Below, in pieces: positions 62,589 through 64,000 of a stretch of 64,000 bases of DNA. Source of the DNA: Prosapia bicincta (Eukaryota > Arthropoda > Insecta > Hemiptera > Cercopidae). Below the pieces are notes generated by a model. The model was not told where the DNA came from, did not search any database, and was given only the letters and a program-made list of their open reading frames with translations. How positions within the stretch are numbered: position 1 is the stretch's first letter; each line of letters opens with the position of its first letter. The stretch covers positions 22,689,067 to 22,753,066 of the forward strand of contig JBAIZL010000002.1 of assembly GCA_036971475.1 (NCBI GenBank), read 5' to 3'. Both the position numbers and the translations under genes were made by a program.

Positions 62589-64000
62589 TTCATAAGTGAT
62601 AATATTCACACACGATACAGAAGTGATAATATCTACACACGATACAGAAGTGATAGTATCCACACACGATACAGAAGTGATAATATCCACACACGATACA
62701 GAAGTGATAATATCCACACACGATACAGAAGTGATAATATCCACACACGATACAGAAGTGATAATATCCACACACGATACAGAAGTGATAATATCCACAC
62801 ACGATACAGAAGTGATAATATCCACACACGATACAGAAGTGATAATATTCACACTCTATACAGAAGTGATAATATCCACACACGATACAGAAGTGATAAT
62901 ATCCACACACGATACAGAAGTGATAATATTCACACACTATACAGAAGTGATAATATCCACACACGATACAGAAGTGATAATATTCACACACTATACAGAA
63001 GTGATAATATCCACACACGATACAGAAGTGATAATATCCACACACGATACAGAAGTGATAATATCCACACACGATACAGAAGTGATAATATCCACACACG
63101 ATACAGAAGTGATAATATTCACACACTATACAGAAGTGATAATATCCATACACGATACAGAAGTGATAATATCCACACACGATACAGAAGTGATAATATT
63201 CACACACTATACAGAAGTGATAATATCCACACACGATACAGAAGTGATAATTTTCACACACTATACAGAAGTGATAATATCCACACACGATACAGAAGTG
63301 ATAATATCCACACACGATACAGAAGTGATAATATCCACACACGATACAGAAGTGATAATATCCACACACGATACAGAAGTGATAATATCCACACACGATA
63401 CAGAAGTGATAATATTCACACACTATACAGAAGTGATAATATCCACACACGATACAGAAGTGATAATTTTCACACACTATACAGAAGTGATAATATCCAC
63501 ACACGATACAGAAGTGATAATATCCACACACGATACAGAAGTGATAATATCCACACACGATACAGAAGTGATAATATCCACACACGATACAGAAGTGATA
63601 ATATCCACACACGATACAGAAGTGATAATATCCACACACGATACAGAAGTGATAATATCCACACACGATACAGAAGTGATAATATCCACACACGATACAG
63701 AAGTGATAATATCCACACACGATACAGAAGTGATAATATCCACACACGATACAGAAGTGATAATATCCACACACGATACAGAAGTGATAATATCCACACA
63801 CGATACAGAAGTGATAATATCCACACACGATACAGAAGGGATAATATTCACACACGATACAGAAGTGATAATATCCACACACGATACAGAAGTGATAATA
63901 TCCACACACGATACAGAAGTGATAATATCCACACACGATACAGAAGTGATAATATCCACACACGATACAGAAGTGATAATATTCACACACGATACAGAAG
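62589..64000. repeat. 27-bp satellite, continuing beyond the window
   Basis: Unit GATACAGAAGTGATAATATC plus CACACAC (27 bp), about 52 copies with almost no length variation. A linked double variant (TTCACACACTATACAG) appears in clusters between about 62850 and 63480, while the flanking parts are nearly homogeneous. The 9-residue periodic minus-strand frame of up to 466 codons (CGYYHFCIV) follows from a 27-bp unit without stops. Confidence 0.96.

Noticed and set aside
62590..63990. 466-codon frame with CGYYHFCIV repeats
   Set aside because: By-product of the 27-bp satellite. Two other frames of the same array are also open.

Overview
This looks like intergenic or intronic DNA from an animal nuclear genome, most likely an invertebrate and possibly an insect. 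The evidence is AT-rich sequence, long (TA)n and (GT)n tracts, Penelope-like retroelement debris, a tRNA-derived repeat module, a decayed LINE, and no compact operon-like coding. I found no intact host protein-coding gene. The long open frames are by-products of tandem repeats whose unit is a multiple of three (or of 25 bp, which closes at 75 bp).

About a quarter of the window is eleven unrelated minisatellite or satellite arrays: 33 bp (1-1700), 22 bp (4078-5478), ~30 bp (12463-13250), 55 bp (22170-23985), 33 bp (24608-26098), 31 bp (30765-33840, split by an insertion), 25 bp (36752-38592), 43 bp (40698-41720), 165 bp (51781-52560), 56 bp (56340-57835) and 27 bp (62589 to the window edge). 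Most show higher-order structure. Between them lie an interspersed family called X here (at least thirteen copies or fragments, two with a different, tRNA-like core), a 288-bp MITE, a fold-back element, a decayed LINE reverse transcriptase (about 20170-20640, minus strand) and many microsatellites.

The most interesting signal is a scattered set of about fifteen hammerhead-ribozyme-like motifs (CUGANGA, stem II, GAAA, tiny palindromic stem III, UH, and in several a pairing stem I). They come from several sequence families, sit at the ends of Penelope-like element debris, and are often in head-to-head or tail-to-tail inverted pairs. One complex (2248-3475) also carries a recognisable GIY-YIG endonuclease fragment. 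It holds a perfect 213-bp palindrome with a ribozyme core on each strand. Two such ends sit inside (TA)n tracts.

The remaining single-copy stretches (for example 6330-6720, 13390-13720, 24080-24430, 45180-45420, 51230-51490, 55770-56110) are more GC-balanced than their surroundings and hold homeodomain-like and similar motifs. They could be regulatory islands in a gene desert, but this is inference only.
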